Shown: positions 43,290-51,853, counted from the stretch's first letter. The stretch: DNA of 64,000 nucleotides from Candidatus Saccharimonadota bacterium (GCA_017418275.1 JAFONX010000025.1:1-64000), one strand, 5' to 3'. The notes: a model not told the origin generated them from the sequence alone. Program-made: numbers and translations.

Positions 43290-43529
43290 ATGGGTAAAAA
43301 TGAAAGCCAAGATCAAATTCAGGCCGCTCGCACTTCACAGTGGGATTATCATGATTCTACGGAGCTAATCGAGGAGCGCTCGGAAAATTGGCTGAATGAC
43401 GACCGTTTCTTTAATCACGACGACGAGGATGATCTTTTGCTCGGTCGTGGTGACGATTATTGCGAGCGCAACTCTGATGATTTTCGCGAAGACGAAGATT
43501 TCGAAGATTATCTTGAGCCTACAGATTAA
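43290..43529 (+). CDS. Very acidic small protein
   Basis: A 79-residue protein with 28 Asp/Glu (about 35 percent), densest in the C-terminal half (HDDEDDLLLGRGDD, EDEDFEDYLEPTD), and one Cys. No membrane segment. Such composition is seen in DNA-mimic proteins, chaperone-like buffers and RNA polymerase delta-like tails, but none of these can be assigned. The promoter decides the start. Neighbour 43581 is on the same strand 51 bases on. Confidence 0.65.
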   Translation: MGKNESQDQIQAARTSQWDYHDSTELIEERSENWLNDDRFFNHDDEDDLLLGRGDDYCERNSDDFREDEDFEDYLEPTD

Positions 43530-43580
43530 AACCGTTATTCTTGCGAACGCGCGCAAAAATATGATACAAAGAAAATATTC

Positions 43581-44429
43581 ATGAAACTCTCAGAGCGAGC
43601 CAGGCAAACTTACATTGAGCGTTTCTCTGAACTATCGGAGGCGAAACGTTTTCATTTTGCGACCCGCCTCAAAAACTTCCAAGGCACTTCGGATTTCGAT
43701 AATTATCTACAAGATCATATTCCGGCCAACAATCTCGCAGAAATTTTGAGTAATAATGACTATTCTAAAGTGAATTTTTACGAAAATCGCAAGGAGTTCT
43801 TTGAGAAATACGACCGCCTCTACGCGCTCGAAGCGGCGCTTTTTCGAGTTAACCATCTCAAAAACGAATATGGTATCGATATCCGCGAGGAACTTACGAA
43901 ACTTTATCCGAAAGAGGATATTTATGCTCTCTGTGACAAGCTTCTTAAGGACGAGCCGGCCCTAAAAGAACTTTCGACCTACGCCGTGAATGTCCTGTGC
44001 CTGAGCGAGCAACTCTATCCGCGCGAGAGTGATATTGTGGAGCGACTATGTGATTTTGTCCTGAACGATTGTGCTAGTGAAGGGCAGACAATGGTGTATT
44101 TCGCTACGCACATTATTCTTTGTAGTACAAGCTTCTATACGCAATCTGTTCCAGAAAAATATCAAGCAAAATTCCGTGTAATGTTAGCAAAATGTGAAGA
44201 GCATGTTCTAAAAAATTTCGCCACGATGAGTCTTGATGTAAAACTTGAGTATCTGGTTTGTATACAACTAATCGACGCAGATACTGCACTTGAAGATGCA
44301 ATTCGTGAAGAATGTGAAGATTGTATGTCGCCCGAAGGCTATCTTTTAGATTGGCGTCGGCCGGCCCGCCTGAACAATCTTGAAGGTGCCGAGCATCGCA
44401 ATGCGCTCTTTGTAATGAGTGGCATCTAA
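43581..44429 (+). CDS. Helical hypothetical protein
   Basis: A 282-residue soluble protein, mainly helical by composition, with seven Cys and many Glu/Leu/Tyr; no signal or membrane segment. No family is recognised. The pattern of repeated helix pairs (FETLYALEAALFR-type segments, LSTYAVNVLCLSEQLYPRE) could suit a HEAT- or TPR-like fold, but this is a guess. The promoter is not clear: TATGAT at 43560-43565 is 15 bases before the ATG. The stop is followed by the MFS leader region. Confidence 0.65.
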   Translation: MKLSERARQTYIERFSELSEAKRFHFATRLKNFQGTSDFDNYLQDHIPANNLAEILSNNDYSKVNFYENRKEFFEKYDRLYALEAALFRVNHLKNEYGIDIREELTKLYPKEDIYALCDKLLKDEPALKELSTYAVNVLCLSEQLYPRESDIVERLCDFVLNDCASEGQTMVYFATHIILCSTSFYTQSVPEKYQAKFRVMLAKCEEHVLKNFATMSLDVKLEYLVCIQLIDADTALEDAIREECEDCMSPEGYLLDWRRPARLNNLEGAEHRNALFVMSGI

Positions 44430-44437
44430 ACTGTTTA

Positions 44438-44466
44438 TTGACAAACCATAAAAATTATGCTAATTT
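44438..44466 (+). promoter_or_regulatory. Promoter of the MFS leader (TTGACA, 17 bp, TGC-TAATTT)
   Basis: TTGACA at 44438-44443 and TGC-TAATTT with the hexamer at 44461-44466, spacing 17. It ends 6 bases before ATG 44473, so the leader ORF is leaderless. Confidence 0.65.
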
Positions 44467-44472
44467 AAAAAT

Positions 44473-44574
44473 ATGATTAGACACAATATCAAGTTTACTA
44501 CCCCTGTCGTAGAAGCCGTCCGTAACAACGGCTACCTTCTTATGCACTGGGCAAATAAACTTGAAACTGTCTAA
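44473..44574 (+). CDS. 33-codon leader peptide upstream of the MFS gene
   Basis: A short frame, ATG to TAA, starting MIRHNIKFTTPVVEAV and ending LLMHWANKLETV. It begins directly at the expected transcription start. It covers the first two arms of a four-arm set of complementary sequences (see the attenuator entry), so ribosome position on this frame would decide which hairpin forms. It has no homologue known to me. Being a leader ORF is inferred from its place, its fit to the promoter spacing and the hairpin arms. Confidence 0.6.
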   Translation: MIRHNIKFTTPVVEAVRNNGYLLMHWANKLETV

Positions 44575-44706
44575 ATTCTTGCAAATCTAGATAAGTTTCA
44601 AAAGTACTTATCTAGAAAGAAAAAACAAAAGAATATAAAGCAAAGATTGGCGCTTTTGAGACTTATCTAGCCGTACAATAACTGGACGGCTAGAACCTTT
44701 TATTAT
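44514..44706 (+). promoter_or_regulatory. Attenuator-like set of alternative hairpins before the MFS gene
   Basis: Arm 1 AGCCGTCC (44514-44521), arm 2 ACGGCTA (44528-44534), arm 3 CTAGCCGT (44667-44674), arm 4 GGACGGCTAG (44684-44693). 1 pairs with 2 or 4, and 3 with 2 or 4. Hairpin 3:4 is followed by AACCTTTTATTATT, a possible terminator. A second set, CTAGATAAGT (44587-44596) with two identical copies of ACTTATCTAG (44606-44615 and 44661-44670), offers a further switch, because the second copy shares CTAG with arm 3. Confidence 0.6.
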
Positions 44707-44740
44707 TAATTAATTTTCGGACAGATAAGGAGGAATCACG

Positions 44741-45967
44741 ATGTCCAAAAAGATCAAAGGCGCATTGTCGCCTAAAAACAACCGTGTGCTCGTGATGCTT
44801 GAGTCTGTACTTACCGCAGGCATCATTAGCGTTCCCTTTATGACCATTCTCTATGAAAACGAGATTGGTCTCTCGCACGAGCAGATCGCAATTACTCAGG
44901 CCGTCTTTACGGTCGTTGCGATGCTTCTTAACGTTCCGCTTGGCTGGGTAGCCGATCGTTTTAGTCGTAAGACGGCCAACATCCTCGGTGATTTGCTTTG
45001 TCTCTTGGGTCTTTTGTTCTATTCCAGAGCACAATCTATGTGGGATTGTATCGCTTGTGAAACAATCTTTGGCGTAGGTATAGCCTTTTCTCAGGGGGTA
45101 GACTCGAGCTTGTTGAAACATTTTGCCGATAAAGAGGACGCCTCTCGTCATCATAAGCTGTTTAAGGATAGCTTCGGGTTGATGTCGTCGCTCTGCCAGC
45201 TGATTTGTCTGGTTTATTACATGATTGGTTTCGCGATTGGCGATATGGATGTACGTCAGATTATTGTAATCTCGGCTATTCCGTTCGTCTTTGCGATTGT
45301 TGCCGGCTGTTTTATTCAAGACGACAGCGAAAAACTCGAGAAAACTGAGAGTTCGCCGTTCAAAGACATGGGCAAAATTGCCAAAGCTAGCCTTGTGAAC
45401 CCTGAAACCAATATCCGTATCGCTGCGTTTATTGTGGCGAGAGAAATTACGCATGGCATTATCTGGTGTTTTACGCCTCTAATGCACTTCGTCGGTATTG
45501 ACGGTAGGTGGATCGTACTGGGTTGGGCGGCTAACTCGCTGATGGCGTATATTGGTACGAGACTTGCTAGAAAGTTTAACGCTAGATTGCCAGAGTGGGT
45601 ATGCTTTGCTCTGCCGGCGACTATCGTAGTTGTCGCGGCCGCCGCAATGAGTCTTAAGTTGACGGCCTTGACGTTGTGCCTGTATGTATTATTCGGCGCT
45701 GCTCAGGGCTGGACAAGCGTTACTATGATGCCTAATCTCAAGACGCACGTTAACGCTAAGCAGCAGGTAACCGTAGAGTCCTTTGCTAAAATGTGTTCGC
45801 AGCTTTATTATGTCATTGCCGTATGGGTGATTGGCTGGGCGGCGGACATCGAGCTGAGATATGCGGCACTCGCTACGATCTTGCTCTTTGCGCCGTTCGT
45901 AATGCCAATCGCGTTACGCTTGAAGCATCAGGAAGAGTCCGAAAAATCCAAACGTCTTCTGAAGTAA
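44741..45967 (+). CDS. Major facilitator superfamily transporter, drug-efflux-like
   Basis: A 408-residue, 12-span proton-coupled transporter. The loop between spans 2 and 3 carries the MFS motif A in variant form (GWVADRFSRKTANILGD). Length and layout fit drug exporters and related sugar transporters. It has a strong Shine-Dalgarno (AAGGAGG, 44727-44733), unlike most genes here. An inducible leader before a drug-exporter-like gene is the arrangement of antibiotic-responsive efflux genes, so the substrate may be a ribosome-targeting compound (inference). The synonymous codon choice seems different from its neighbours, possibly from transfer. It ends at a strong terminator. Confidence 0.88.
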   Translation: MSKKIKGALSPKNNRVLVMLESVLTAGIISVPFMTILYENEIGLSHEQIAITQAVFTVVAMLLNVPLGWVADRFSRKTANILGDLLCLLGLLFYSRAQSMWDCIACETIFGVGIAFSQGVDSSLLKHFADKEDASRHHKLFKDSFGLMSSLCQLICLVYYMIGFAIGDMDVRQIIVISAIPFVFAIVAGCFIQDDSEKLEKTESSPFKDMGKIAKASLVNPETNIRIAAFIVAREITHGIIWCFTPLMHFVGIDGRWIVLGWAANSLMAYIGTRLARKFNARLPEWVCFALPATIVVVAAAAMSLKLTALTLCLYVLFGAAQGWTSVTMMPNLKTHVNAKQQVTVESFAKMCSQLYYVIAVWVIGWAADIELRYAALATILLFAPFVMPIALRLKHQEESEKSKRLLK

Positions 45968-45988
45968 ATCTGAAGAAGGTCTAAAAAA

Positions 45989-46022
45989 TACCCCCGCCAC
46001 TCAGTTGGCGAGGGTAGTTTTT
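45989..46022 (+). terminator. Terminator between the MFS and convergent GT2 genes
   Basis: TACCCCCGCC pairs with GGCGAGGGTA (one mismatch), loop ACTCAGTT, then GTTTTTAT. It may act for both strands. Confidence 0.85.
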
Positions 46023-46950
46023 ATTTACGGTAGCCATAATAACTCAGGATGATTAGTAGATATAACTTGATTGACTTCTGGTGCAGATATGGATTTTTGC
46101 GCCAATTTGGGAAATACTTTTTTAGCATCGCGCGCGTCTTTGCGAAACCCGGTTTTCCTTCTGGAAAAGCGCTAAAATCTTTGGCCGAATCGAGTAGTAA
46201 ATTCCAGATAAAAAACCATTCGATATCGTCGTGATATTCTTCGAGTGCTCCAGCTTTTTTGAAATGTTTATATAAGCTCTTGAGCGCAGGGAAGATATCG
46301 AAAGCGTGCGGATTCCATTCCTTCTGATGAAGCACCGAGCCAGGGTTCTGATAATAATGATAAAGTGGCTCGTCGATTGCTGAGAATCTATCAGTATATA
46401 AGATAAGGGAAGACATTAGCTCCATATCCTCATGAATAATCCCTTCTTTGAATTTAAAATGTTCATTCCACCACGTGCGACGTAGGAAAACCTGTACTGG
46501 ACCAAGGCCGTAGCGCACGAAACGATGTTTGGCGTCGGAGTCATTCGGATTGATGGCATAGAGATAGTTTTCGTGGCCGTCGGTGTAAATGCGCTGTATG
46601 CCAAGCATTACAAAGTCCGACTCTTCCTTTTTGGCGGTTTTAAGGAGTTTAGAGATGGCGTCTTTGGTAATTGTGTCGTCCGAGTCAATAAACCAAAGAT
46701 ATTTACCCTGAGCGTGTCTGGCGCCGTAGTTGCGCGCCGCCGCCGCGCCAGCAGTTATACAGCTAAGTGCCTGAACTTGGGGATGTTGCTTGGCGTACTT
46801 TTTGATAATATCAGCGGAATCATCAGTCGAATTATTATCGATGACGAGAATTTCGCCGTCAATTTTACCGAGCGAAGCTAGAACGGAGTCAAGACAACGT
46901 TTAAGATATTTTTCCGAATTATAAACAGGGATGACTACGGATATTTCCAT
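46021..46950 (-). CDS. GT2 family glycosyltransferase
   Basis: A 309-residue GT-A enzyme, inverting. SVVIPVYNSEKYLKRCLDSV at the start, DNNSTDDSADI for the nucleotide and FIDSDDTIT with the DxD at about 92-96. The C-terminal half has the EDMEL acid of the catalytic base loop and a basic end. TACAAT on minus (46957-46962) lies 6 bases before the ATG, giving another leaderless start. It probably adds one sugar to the repeat unit of the second polysaccharide block. Confidence 0.9.
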   Translation of the reverse strand: MEISVVIPVYNSEKYLKRCLDSVLASLGKIDGEILVIDNNSTDDSADIIKKYAKQHPQVQALSCITAGAAAARNYGARHAQGKYLWFIDSDDTITKDAISKLLKTAKKEESDFVMLGIQRIYTDGHENYLYAINPNDSDAKHRFVRYGLGPVQVFLRRTWWNEHFKFKEGIIHEDMELMSSLILYTDRFSAIDEPLYHYYQNPGSVLHQKEWNPHAFDIFPALKSLYKHFKKAGALEEYHDDIEWFFIWNLLLDSAKDFSAFPEGKPGFAKTRAMLKKYFPNWRKNPYLHQKSIKLYLLIILSYYGYRK

Positions 46951-47034
46951 AGCCTAATTGTACAAGACAACGACAATGGTAGTCTATAAAAAGCTTGCCG
47001 TTTTTGGTAAACTTAAGATATAGCATAAAATGAA

Positions 47035-47052
47035 TTAGATATTTATATCTAA
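47035..47052 (+). repeat. 18-bp perfect palindrome before the GT-C-like/GT-D gene
   Basis: TTAGATAT-TT-ATATCTAA, downstream of a TAAAAT (47026-47031) and running into the Shine-Dalgarno AAGGGAG (47051-47057). As DNA it suits a dimeric repressor. As RNA the AT-rich 8-bp stem could hide the ribosome site. Confidence 0.55.
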
Positions 47053-47062
47053 GGGAGTTGTC

Positions 47063-49027
47063 ATAAGAGTAAGTAGAATTCGCTACATACTGACTTTGTT
47101 GGTATCTTGTATATTCTGTGTAGCAATGGGGATAATCACGGCTTGCGCACTGTTTGTAAACGGTGGATATTATTCAATTGTGAAGAATAATACTCCGCTC
47201 ACGATTTGCGGAGGCTTAGCGCTTTTAGCCTTTTTTGTGGTTTTGTGGCGCAAACTGAGCAGAATTCCAGACGTTCGGGCAAAAACCGAGCGAAAACTTG
47301 CCGTTAGTATTCTTGTTTTTAATGCATTGCTTGTTATTGTTTCGGTTTATTTGTTAGGAAGAAGCATCAGCTTAGCCTTAGCGGCTACAAATGGTGCTTT
47401 AGTATTTCTGGCTTTTCTTATGAATTATCTGACTCTTCGCATGATAGCCACGAAGAATAAGTCGCTGTTTGTCCTTTTTTTAGGCTCCCTGCTTGCTCCG
47501 TTTGCTTTATATGTATCGGTTATCTATAATGATGCGATTGCTCAATTTCTAATCAGTTTGCTACTTTTCTTGACGACGAAAAACATCAAAAAATGGGCAA
47601 GCACTTCCTTCGTTAAAATGTTATTATATGCAGCTTTTATAGGCTTCGTTGGTTTTCTGGCTATTCAAACCAAAGCGATTGTAGTAATCTTACTTGTCGC
47701 ACTCACTATAGCTGCAACTATTTATATTATCGGCAGGAAGACTGATCTTAAAAAAGCAGCAATCTTTTCTATTTTAGCGCTCGGATTCTTTACAATTCCT
47801 GCGATAGGATTAAAGATGTCGATAGCAAACCATGCTGATATTGGTTTAGTCCATTCTATCTCAAACTGGCTAAGTGTCGATTTGGCAAGTATTAATACTA
47901 TAAAGTCGAATATGCTCAGTTTTGGTATATCGGGCATGTTTGAGCATCTTAAGATAGTGAACATCGTTTGGATGGCTAGTCTTCTAGCCCTATTGATTGG
48001 CGGCGTTGTCGATATAAAAGAAAAACAATGTCTTTATAAAACTTTCGCAAAGCTCACGGTTATAGGATTGCTGGTTTTCTCAAGGTTCTGGGAAGCGCAG
48101 GGTGAAAAAATATATATCTTCTTCCCGCTTATCTTTACTTTGTCCGTGTTTATGCTGTTCAAGATTACCGAGAGTGATATGATTCGTGATATCGTGCTAA
48201 CGATTAGGGGTTTTGTGAAGTATAAGAAGAACGATAATCAGTACAAAAAGATTAAAATCTTAAATACTGCCGATACGATGGCGCAGATAAAGAAGGGAAA
48301 ATCGGTAATTCGTCTTGGCGATGGCGAGATGGCTGTAATGCTGGGGCATTCTATCTGGTTCCAGAAACAATCCGACCAACTTCGGCAAGATTTGGAAAAA
48401 GTAATCGAAAAAGCGGGCAATAAGAACTTGCTCGTCTGTGTCCCGCGCACGATTATTAGCTTAGAGGGATATCGTTCGAAAGCGCGGCGTTTTTGGTATC
48501 GCGAGCTGTTCGGGACGCGCTATGAATGGAAGAAACGCCTGTCTGAGAAGGTAAGTTATGGTGAAACTTCTGTGACTCGTGCTCGCACGGATTTGAATGC
48601 AAGGATTCAGGATGAAGTTTTTGCAGATTGGAAAAAGCTCTTTTCTGACCGAGATATTGTACTGATTGAGGGCATGACAACTCGTACGGGCGTAAAAAAT
48701 GACCTCTTTGAAGAGGCGAAATCAGTTCGCAGAATTATTGGTCCGCCTAAGAATGCCTATGATAAAGTGCCACGAATAATAGAATGTTTTAAAGCGCAAA
48801 AGGTAAAGAAAACGGCGCTGATTCTTGTAAGTCTTGGTCCAGCTGCGAAAAAGATTGCTATGGAACTAAACGATGAGGGCTATCAGGTGATTGATATGGG
48901 ACACCTCGGCCAAGAATATGCTTTCTATTATAATGGAGAATACCGCAGGGCGGAGAATGATGACCGCTTTGATATGATAACTGATGAAGGATACGAGAAA
49001 TCAATTATAGCGAGAATCGAAAAATGA
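47063..49027 (+). CDS. GT-C-like membrane domain fused to a GT-D glycosyltransferase domain
   Basis: N-terminal about 365 residues have 9-10 hydrophobic segments and resemble part of a GT-C enzyme (VIYNDAIAQF, RFWEAQGEKIYIFFPLIF) but lack a clear acidic first loop. The last about 270 residues match the GT-D (DUF1792/SP_1767-like) family: SVIRLGDGEM with the DxE metal motif, LLVCVPRTI, IEGMTTRTGV, RRIIGPPKNAYDK and ALILVSLGPAAKKIA. No standard start gives a basic N-terminus: TTG 47096 begins inside the first span, whereas AAGGGAG is placed for an ATA at 47063 (IRVSRIRYIL). The boundary is therefore uncertain. The stop overlaps the Wzx start by 4 bases. Confidence 0.75.
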   Translation: MRVSRIRYILTLLVSCIFCVAMGIITACALFVNGGYYSIVKNNTPLTICGGLALLAFFVVLWRKLSRIPDVRAKTERKLAVSILVFNALLVIVSVYLLGRSISLALAATNGALVFLAFLMNYLTLRMIATKNKSLFVLFLGSLLAPFALYVSVIYNDAIAQFLISLLLFLTTKNIKKWASTSFVKMLLYAAFIGFVGFLAIQTKAIVVILLVALTIAATIYIIGRKTDLKKAAIFSILALGFFTIPAIGLKMSIANHADIGLVHSISNWLSVDLASINTIKSNMLSFGISGMFEHLKIVNIVWMASLLALLIGGVVDIKEKQCLYKTFAKLTVIGLLVFSRFWEAQGEKIYIFFPLIFTLSVFMLFKITESDMIRDIVLTIRGFVKYKKNDNQYKKIKILNTADTMAQIKKGKSVIRLGDGEMAVMLGHSIWFQKQSDQLRQDLEKVIEKAGNKNLLVCVPRTIISLEGYRSKARRFWYRELFGTRYEWKKRLSEKVSYGETSVTRARTDLNARIQDEVFADWKKLFSDRDIVLIEGMTTRTGVKNDLFEEAKSVRRIIGPPKNAYDKVPRIIECFKAQKVKKTALILVSLGPAAKKIAMELNDEGYQVIDMGHLGQEYAFYYNGEYRRAENDDRFDMITDEGYEKSIIARIEK

Positions 49028-50598
49028 CCAAGAAAAAAACTAGCTCGCGCACCAAGAATTCGGCGCGCAATATGATTGTTTCAATACTCTTTAATAGTAT
49101 TACAATTATTTTTGGCATTGTTACGCAACGTATCTTTTTGAGACTCCTTAATACTGAGTATCTTGGTCTTAACAGTTTGTTTTCGAATATTTTAACTATG
49201 CTTTCGGTGGCAGAACTCGGCGTAACGAATGCTGTTATCTTTAGTATGTATGAGCCGCTCGCAAAGGATGACAAAAAGACGATTTGTGCTCTCATGGCTT
49301 TTTATCGCAGATGGTATTGGATTATCGGCGGAGTGGTTTTGGGACTTGGCTTATGTATCTTACCATTTATTCCGAACATTGTGGGCGAGCAGAGTTTAGA
49401 TGTTAATCTATATCTGATTTTTACGGTTTCTCTTGCAGATATCGTTTTGTCGTATTTCTTAGGCTACAAGCGTAGTATTCTTGTTGCTTCGCAACAAAAT
49501 TATATAATTGATATTTGTCAAATCATTTATGTTGTACTGGTCTCGACACTCCAAATGCTAGCGCTATTTATTACGCGTAATTATTATATCTATATTTTGG
49601 TTCGACTAGCTCTAAGGATTTTGCAGAATATTGTACTAATTATAATTGCTAATAAAAAATTTCCGTATATTCGCGAGAAGAATCCGCCAAAGCTCAAGAA
49701 AGAAATTCGAAAGAGCATTTTTACAAAGGTGAAAGGGCTCTTTTATCACAAAATCGGTGGCTTCATTGTTCTCGGTACAGATAACTTAGTGATTACGACT
49801 TTTCTTGGTTTAGCCGTAAATGGTTTGTATGCGAGCTACTACATGATCATTTCTGCGCTTCAGAGTATCATTATGCAATGCATTACGGCAACAACTGCAA
49901 GCGTCGGAAATCTTTTAGTCGAGAATGATTCAGAAAAGCAGTTCTTAGTTTTTCGCAGGATTCGGTTTATTAACTTCTGGCTAGCAGTACTTGGCTCGAC
50001 TGGTTTATTGATAGTAATGGACAGCTTTATTACTGTTTGGCTCGGCGGTGAATATGTGCTCGGTCTCGACGTACTTATGGCATTAGTATTAAACTTCTAT
50101 TTCTATGTAAGTCGCTCTTCGTTCGGTGTTTTTAAAGATGCCGCTGGCATTTACCATGAGGATCGTTTTGTACCAATTGTGGAATCGGTGCTTAATATTT
50201 CTGCCAGCATTATTTTAGTAAAGCTTATTGGTCTTCCGGGCGTATTTATTGGCACCTTTATTAGTGGCTTAGCCTTATACTGCTTTAGTTATCCTAAGTT
50301 TGTTTATAAAAAGCTCTTTAAGCGTAGCTACCGGTGCTATACTATCGAGACCTTAGGCTTAGCACTAATCGCAACGATTATAATCACTGCATCATTTCTC
50401 ACGACGCGCTTTCTTGCTGGCTTATCCAATCTCGACGGAATTGGTTTGTTAATCTTTAATATTGTAATGGTATTTGTAATACCGAATGCTTTAATTGTTT
50501 TGATATTTGTAAAAAATCAAAACTTCCAATATTGTACAGATTTATTAAAGAAAGTGTTAAAGAAGGTTAGCCATGCCAAAAGAAAAAGAATCGCCTAA
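49024..50598 (+). CDS. Wzx-type polysaccharide flippase (MOP superfamily)
   Basis: Moves lipid-linked repeat units across the membrane. A 524-residue protein with about 14 membrane spans; RNMIVSILFNSITIIFGIV, RLLNTEYLGLNSLFSNIL and MLSVAELGVTNAVIFSMY are the N-terminal blocks of Wzx/RfbX-type transporters (YLG..GL and AELG.. motifs). A basic cytoplasmic N-terminus (TKKKTSSRTKN). It overlaps the GT-D fusion gene by 4 bases and the GT2 gene by 26, so all three form one operon. Confidence 0.9.
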   Translation: MTKKKTSSRTKNSARNMIVSILFNSITIIFGIVTQRIFLRLLNTEYLGLNSLFSNILTMLSVAELGVTNAVIFSMYEPLAKDDKKTICALMAFYRRWYWIIGGVVLGLGLCILPFIPNIVGEQSLDVNLYLIFTVSLADIVLSYFLGYKRSILVASQQNYIIDICQIIYVVLVSTLQMLALFITRNYYIYILVRLALRILQNIVLIIIANKKFPYIREKNPPKLKKEIRKSIFTKVKGLFYHKIGGFIVLGTDNLVITTFLGLAVNGLYASYYMIISALQSIIMQCITATTASVGNLLVENDSEKQFLVFRRIRFINFWLAVLGSTGLLIVMDSFITVWLGGEYVLGLDVLMALVLNFYFYVSRSSFGVFKDAAGIYHEDRFVPIVESVLNISASIILVKLIGLPGVFIGTFISGLALYCFSYPKFVYKKLFKRSYRCYTIETLGLALIATIIITASFLTTRFLAGLSNLDGIGLLIFNIVMVFVIPNALIVLIFVKNQNFQYCTDLLKKVLKKVSHAKRKRIA

Positions 50599-51586
50599 AG
50601 TTTCGGTAATTATTCCGGCATATAATTCGGCCTCGTCGTTAGAATATAGTGTTAAGAGTGCTCTGGTACAAGACTATTCAAACATTGAGATAATAATTGT
50701 AAATGACGGCTCGACTGACGAGACTCCGATAATTGCACAAGGCATTGCGCATAAAAATAAAACCGTAAAAGTTGTGAATCAGGAAAACCGTGGGCTTGGC
50801 GAAGCTAGAAATAGTGGTACGGCTTCAGCGACGGGAGATTATATTATTTTTCTAGATTCCGACGACATGTTGTTGCCTTGGTCTATTTCGGAGATGATAG
50901 ATGTTGCCGAGAAGGGAAAAGCAGATATTATTATTGGCAAGATGTTGGAGACGTCGCGCCCCGCCGAGGAATATAATCGTCTAACTGGTGAGGCGAGGGT
51001 AAATTCGGCAGCTAGAAAACTCCCTGATGGTTTTGAAGATCTTTTGTATATGAAAGTTTTGCCATCGGCGCACGCTAAGTTGTATCGATCAGCCTTAGTA
51101 AAGAATGAACGTTTCTCGAGAATTCGCCATGCGGAAGATTTGGAATACAATCTTAGAATCTTTAAGAAGACTAAAAAAATATATGTTCTCGATTCGCCTG
51201 TTGTAGAAATTTACGCATTGACTAGCGGAAGTATGATGCGTAGTGCATACAATGATAAAAAACACGAAGAACTACAAATTTTACACGATTTAGTGAAGAA
51301 GTGTGACGGCTCCAAAAAAGAGACGCGCAGAAAAGCTTACGCGGCGAGTATTTTCTTTCATTCTATTGGTCTTATTCGTATGCTCTATAACGACAAAGAA
51401 GCGACTGAAAAATACGCGGGAGACTACAAGCAATTAAAGAGATATATCAAAAAGTATTCCCATTCAGTTCTGTTTGATAAAAAAGCTTTGGCTTCTCAAC
51501 GAAAATACGCTCTCGTAGCAGCTGTTTCTGTCGCTGCTATGCTAAAAATGATGGATGCCGCGGAAAAGAAAGCAACGACTCGGTAG
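50573..51586 (+). CDS. GT2 family glycosyltransferase
   Basis: A 337-residue GT-A enzyme: SVIIPAYNSASSLEYSVKSA, NDGSTDETP and FLDSDDMLL (DxD near 93-97), HAEDLEYN as the base region. The ATG lies 26 bases inside the end of the wzx gene, in another frame, which is a long overlap by any standard. It ends an operon of GT-D fusion, flippase and transferase. No terminator hairpin of note follows before the tRNA. Confidence 0.9.
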   Translation: MPKEKESPKVSVIIPAYNSASSLEYSVKSALVQDYSNIEIIIVNDGSTDETPIIAQGIAHKNKTVKVVNQENRGLGEARNSGTASATGDYIIFLDSDDMLLPWSISEMIDVAEKGKADIIIGKMLETSRPAEEYNRLTGEARVNSAARKLPDGFEDLLYMKVLPSAHAKLYRSALVKNERFSRIRHAEDLEYNLRIFKKTKKIYVLDSPVVEIYALTSGSMMRSAYNDKKHEELQILHDLVKKCDGSKKETRRKAYAASIFFHSIGLIRMLYNDKEATEKYAGDYKQLKRYIKKYSHSVLFDKKALASQRKYALVAAVSVAAMLKMMDAAEKKATTR

Positions 51587-51685
51587 TAATAAAAGGCGTT
51601 TGCTTGCTCGGTTTTTGACGCAAGTAGGCCGAGTTCGTATAAAAATATGCATAAAAAATAGGTCCTTAGACCATTATATAAAATT

Positions 51686-51760
51686 TGGCTCCTCGGGCCA
51701 GACTCGAACTGGCAACCTCGAAGTTAACAGCTTCTTGCTCCACCATTGAGCTACCGAGGA
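51686..51760 (-). tRNA. tRNA-Asn (anticodon GTT) with encoded CCA
   Basis: Read on the minus strand: acceptor TCCTCGG pairs with CCGAGGA, D-arm GCTC/GAGC, anticodon loop CTGTTAA with GTT, T-arm GCCAG/CTGGC with loop TTCGAGT, then G and CCA (51686-51688 on plus as TGG). The first anticodon-stem pair is an A-G mismatch; the rest pair well. It stands alone with its own promoter. Confidence 0.93.
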
Positions 51761-51770
51761 ATATAAAAAC

Positions 51771-51799
51771 ATTTTATAGAATCGAGTCTAATCTGTCAA
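51771..51799 (-). promoter_or_regulatory. Promoter of tRNA-Asn
   Basis: TTGACA (51794-51799, minus) and TAAAAT (51771-51776, minus), spacing 17. The tRNA begins 10 bases after the -10. Confidence 0.65.
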
Positions 51800-51853
51800 T
51801 AGTCTAGAATAAATCCGGAAGCGCTACATTTGACAAACTATTATCTTATGGTG

